From positions 1-7,155 of the forward strand of contig WAQM01000024.1 in the NCBI GenBank assembly GCA_015520245.1: a stretch of 7,155 bases of DNA, in the 5' to 3' direction. The notes beneath the pieces were generated by a model. The model was given only the letters and a program-made list of their open reading frames with translations, did no database searches and was not told the origin of the DNA. Positions 6,039-7,155 of the stretch are shown one piece after another. Numbering within the stretch: the first letter of the stretch is position 1; each line of letters starts with the position of its first letter. Made by a program: the position numbers and the translations under genes. Origin of the DNA: Pyrodictiaceae archaeon (GTDB lineage Archaea; Thermoproteota; Thermoprotei_A; Sulfolobales; Pyrodictiaceae).

Positions 6039-6354
6039 GGTCGCCCTCGTCGCCGGGTTCCTGGCCCTGATGGCGGCCGTGGTCGCGGGCCACGCAGTAG
6101 CCTACGTGGAGGCGGCGTGCGCGAGGCTCGGCGAGGCCTCGATCGCCAGGCTGCCCGACGGCGGGGTCAGGGTGACCGTGCCCGGCGTCTACCTGGCGGC
6201 CTACGTCAACGGGTCGAGAGCGGCCGTCGGGTACGGCGAGGTTCACGTGGGGGCGGCCGCGGGCCGCCTCGAGGTCAGGCCGTGCATGCTGGGGTGCCTC
6301 GTCGAGCTGGGGTGCAGCCTAGCCCTCGACCTCGGAGGCCTTGACGGCGATTAG
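6004..6354 (+). CDS. Small membrane-anchored or secreted protein with four cysteines, unknown family
   Basis: I do not recognise a family. The 116-residue product has a basic N-terminus (R2, R3, R6, R9, R12), one hydrophobic segment at about 13-33, then roughly 80 residues expected outside the membrane. That part has a strand-rich run ('GGVRVTVPGVYLAAYVNGS'), an N-glycosylation-type NGS, and four cysteines: one just after the membrane segment and three in 'RPCMLGCLVELGC'. The cysteines may form disulfides or bind metal. Start TTG 6004 lies inside the preceding gene (35-base overlap) and has GGTGG at 5993-5997, 6 bases upstream. ATG 6070 is possible but would discard the basic residues and half the membrane segment. 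Strong G/C at third codon positions throughout supports real coding. Its 3' end overlaps the methyltransferase on the other strand by 36 bases. Confidence 0.7.
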   Translation: MRRAARSSRGSRVALVAGFLALMAAVVAGHAVAYVEAACARLGEASIARLPDGGVRVTVPGVYLAAYVNGSRAAVGYGEVHVGAAAGRLEVRPCMLGCLVELGCSLALDLGGLDGD

Positions 6355-6915
6355 CGTCCCGTGGCCGCTGGGCAGCATCGTCGACCTCCAGGGGGGCCTC
6401 GACGCCGCCTCGAAGAGCTCGGGCGGCGTGCCGGGCACGAGGACCCGGTAGAAGACGGCGAAGCCCCCGAGGGCCAGCGCCCTGCCGACCAGCCTGAGCA
6501 GGGCGGGGTACTCCTCCCTGCCGCTCTCGGCGAGCACTATGTCGACGCTGGACTCCGGCAGGCCCTCGAGGTACCTGCGGGGCCTCTCCACGACGACCCT
6601 CACGCCGACCCTGCGGAAGGGGTAGCTGTGGAGGAGAGTGGCCGCCTTCTCCGCGAGCCTGCGGTCGGGCTCCACCACCACGAGCCTGCAGCGCCCGGGG
6701 CAGGCGTCGTCGAGTGCCTTGGCGAGCCAGAGGCTGGTGTAGCCGACCCCGGCGCCGAGGTCGACGGCCGTCAGCGGGGCGTCGCTGCTGGCGGCGTACG
6801 TGAAGACTATCCCGTAGAGCTGCATCGCGTCCTCCTCGTCCAGCGGCGCGGCCCCCAGCCTAATCGACTCGCTGCGCACCCTCCTGGAGTAGGCTATGAA
6901 CTCCTCGCTCAGCAT
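6319..6915 (-). CDS. SAM-dependent methyltransferase, O-methyltransferase-like Rossmann fold
   Basis: The 198-residue product has the class I methyltransferase core. Motif I is 'AVDLGAGVGYTSLWLA' (50-65), the acidic end of strand 2 is E82 in 'VVVEPD', 'SVDIVLAESGREEY' follows at 123-136, and the hydrophobic 'ALALGGFAVFYRVLVPG' at 146-162. The layout resembles catechol-type O-methyltransferases. By eye, the metal-binding Asp of 'DADK' aligns with E130 and the Asn of the 'DNVL' motif with R157, so the divalent-metal site looks altered and the substrate is unknown. ATG 6915 is preferred over upstream in-frame starts, including one at 6975. It has GGAGGTG 10 bases upstream and a TATA-like patch at 6951-6960, and the domain starts there. 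It is convergent with the small cysteine protein and divergent from the acetyltransferase. Confidence 0.85.
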   Translation of the reverse strand: MLSEEFIAYSRRVRSESIRLGAAPLDEEDAMQLYGIVFTYAASSDAPLTAVDLGAGVGYTSLWLAKALDDACPGRCRLVVVEPDRRLAEKAATLLHSYPFRRVGVRVVVERPRRYLEGLPESSVDIVLAESGREEYPALLRLVGRALALGGFAVFYRVLVPGTPPELFEAASRPPWRSTMLPSGHGTLIAVKASEVEG

Positions 6916-6925
6916 GGCGCGCCGG

Positions 6926-6932
6926 CACCTCC
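6926..6932 (-). promoter_or_regulatory. Ribosome binding site deciding the methyltransferase start
   Basis: On the minus strand this reads GGAGGTG within a longer purine run, ending 10 bases before ATG 6915. It matches the archaeal anti-Shine-Dalgarno well and argues against the upstream in-frame start at 6975, which would place both it and the AT patch inside the coding region. Confidence 0.7.
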
Positions 6933-6950
6933 CCCTCCCGGCCCGCGGAG

Positions 6951-6960
6951 TGAAAATTAT
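6951..6960 (-). promoter_or_regulatory. TATA-like AT patch in the methyltransferase / acetyltransferase divergent gap
   Basis: TGAAAATTAT on the plus strand (ATAATTTTCA on the minus) is the most AT-rich run in the window, in the middle of a 116-base divergent gap. Centred about 41 bases before ATG 6915, it would give a start near 6931 and a short leader carrying the GGAGGTG. Read on the plus strand it could also serve the acetyltransferase, with a leader near 50 bases. The minus-strand use has the tighter geometry. Confidence 0.5.
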
Positions 6961-7031
6961 CCACCCGGAGCCCACTACACGGTTCTAGCGCTGGGGCCCA
7001 CCCCCCTGGTAGCACGCGCAGGTGTTCGCTG

Positions 7032-7155
7032 TTGAGCCTTCCCCGCGTGCGCCACAGGCTGGCCCAGGGCGAGGCCGTCATAAGGCCGGCCGGGCCCGCC
7101 GACCGCGAGCTCCTGCTGAGGTTCTACGAGTCGCTCGACCCGGAGACCGTCTACA
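7032..7155 (+). CDS. GNAT-family N-acetyltransferase (partial, N-terminus only)
   Basis: Forty-one codons are visible before the window edge. After a short leader the sequence reads 'AVIRPAGPADRELLLRFYES' followed by 'LDPETVY'. This is the typical opening of GNAT acetyltransferases of the kind related to protein acetyltransferase Pat and the acetyltransferase domain of some acyl-CoA synthetases ('irP...D...l..f...l...s.y'). The acetyl-CoA binding motif would lie beyond the edge, so family assignment rests on this N-terminal strand-helix only. Start TTG 7032 has GGTG at 7021-7024, 7 bases upstream; GTG 7047 is an in-frame alternative. It is transcribed divergently from the methyltransferase. 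Substrate (protein lysine, peptide N-terminus or small molecule) cannot be told. Confidence 0.65.
   Translation, partial: MSLPRVRHRLAQGEAVIRPAGPADRELLLRFYESLDPETVY

Noticed and set aside
6916..6975. N-terminal extension of the methyltransferase
   Set aside because: It would place the GGAGGTG and the TATA-like patch in coding sequence and adds basic low-complexity residues not expected in the fold.

Overview
The window looks like a piece of a very GC-rich archaeal chromosome, most likely a hyperthermophilic Thermoproteota (Crenarchaeota). The evidence is AGG arginine and ATA isoleucine codons, GTG/TTG starts, tight gene packing with start/stop overlaps, short GGTG/GGAGG ribosome binding sites, a rare AT-rich patch where an archaeal TATA box would sit, and a secreted protein with a Thr/Val-rich stalk and C-terminal membrane anchor. 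The lineage is inferred from style; no marker gene is present.

Left block (1-2477, minus strand): transcription runs right to left through ridA (enamine/imine deaminase), then ilvA (threonine ammonia-lyase with a C-terminal ACT domain) after 4 bases, then a four-CBS-domain protein that leaves the window. RidA removes the reactive enamine that threonine dehydratase releases, so the first two genes form a reaction plus clean-up pair. The CBS protein may be an adenine-nucleotide sensor, but its link to them rests only on position.

Middle block (2638-6354, plus strand): four closely packed genes. The first is a secreted, membrane-anchored Lon-like (S16-type) Ser/Lys protease without an ATPase. 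A protein-tyrosine-phosphatase-fold protein overlaps its stop codon; there the catalytic Cys is Asp and an extra C-terminal domain is present. A calcineurin-like metallophosphoesterase follows, then a small membrane-anchored protein with four cysteines and no recognised family. No shared pathway is known to me.

Right block: a Rossmann-type methyltransferase (minus strand, 6915-6319) converges on the small cysteine protein, and the two reading frames overlap by 36 bases. A GNAT-like acetyltransferase starts divergently at 7032 and leaves the window. The short divergent gap carries the clearest promoter-like AT patch in the window.

There is no gene-free stretch longer than about 160 bases. I saw no tRNA, rRNA, CRISPR, insertion sequence or attachment site. 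The observations most worth follow-up are the Cys-to-Asp phosphatase-like protein with its unknown C-terminal domain, and the linked extracellular Lon-like protease.
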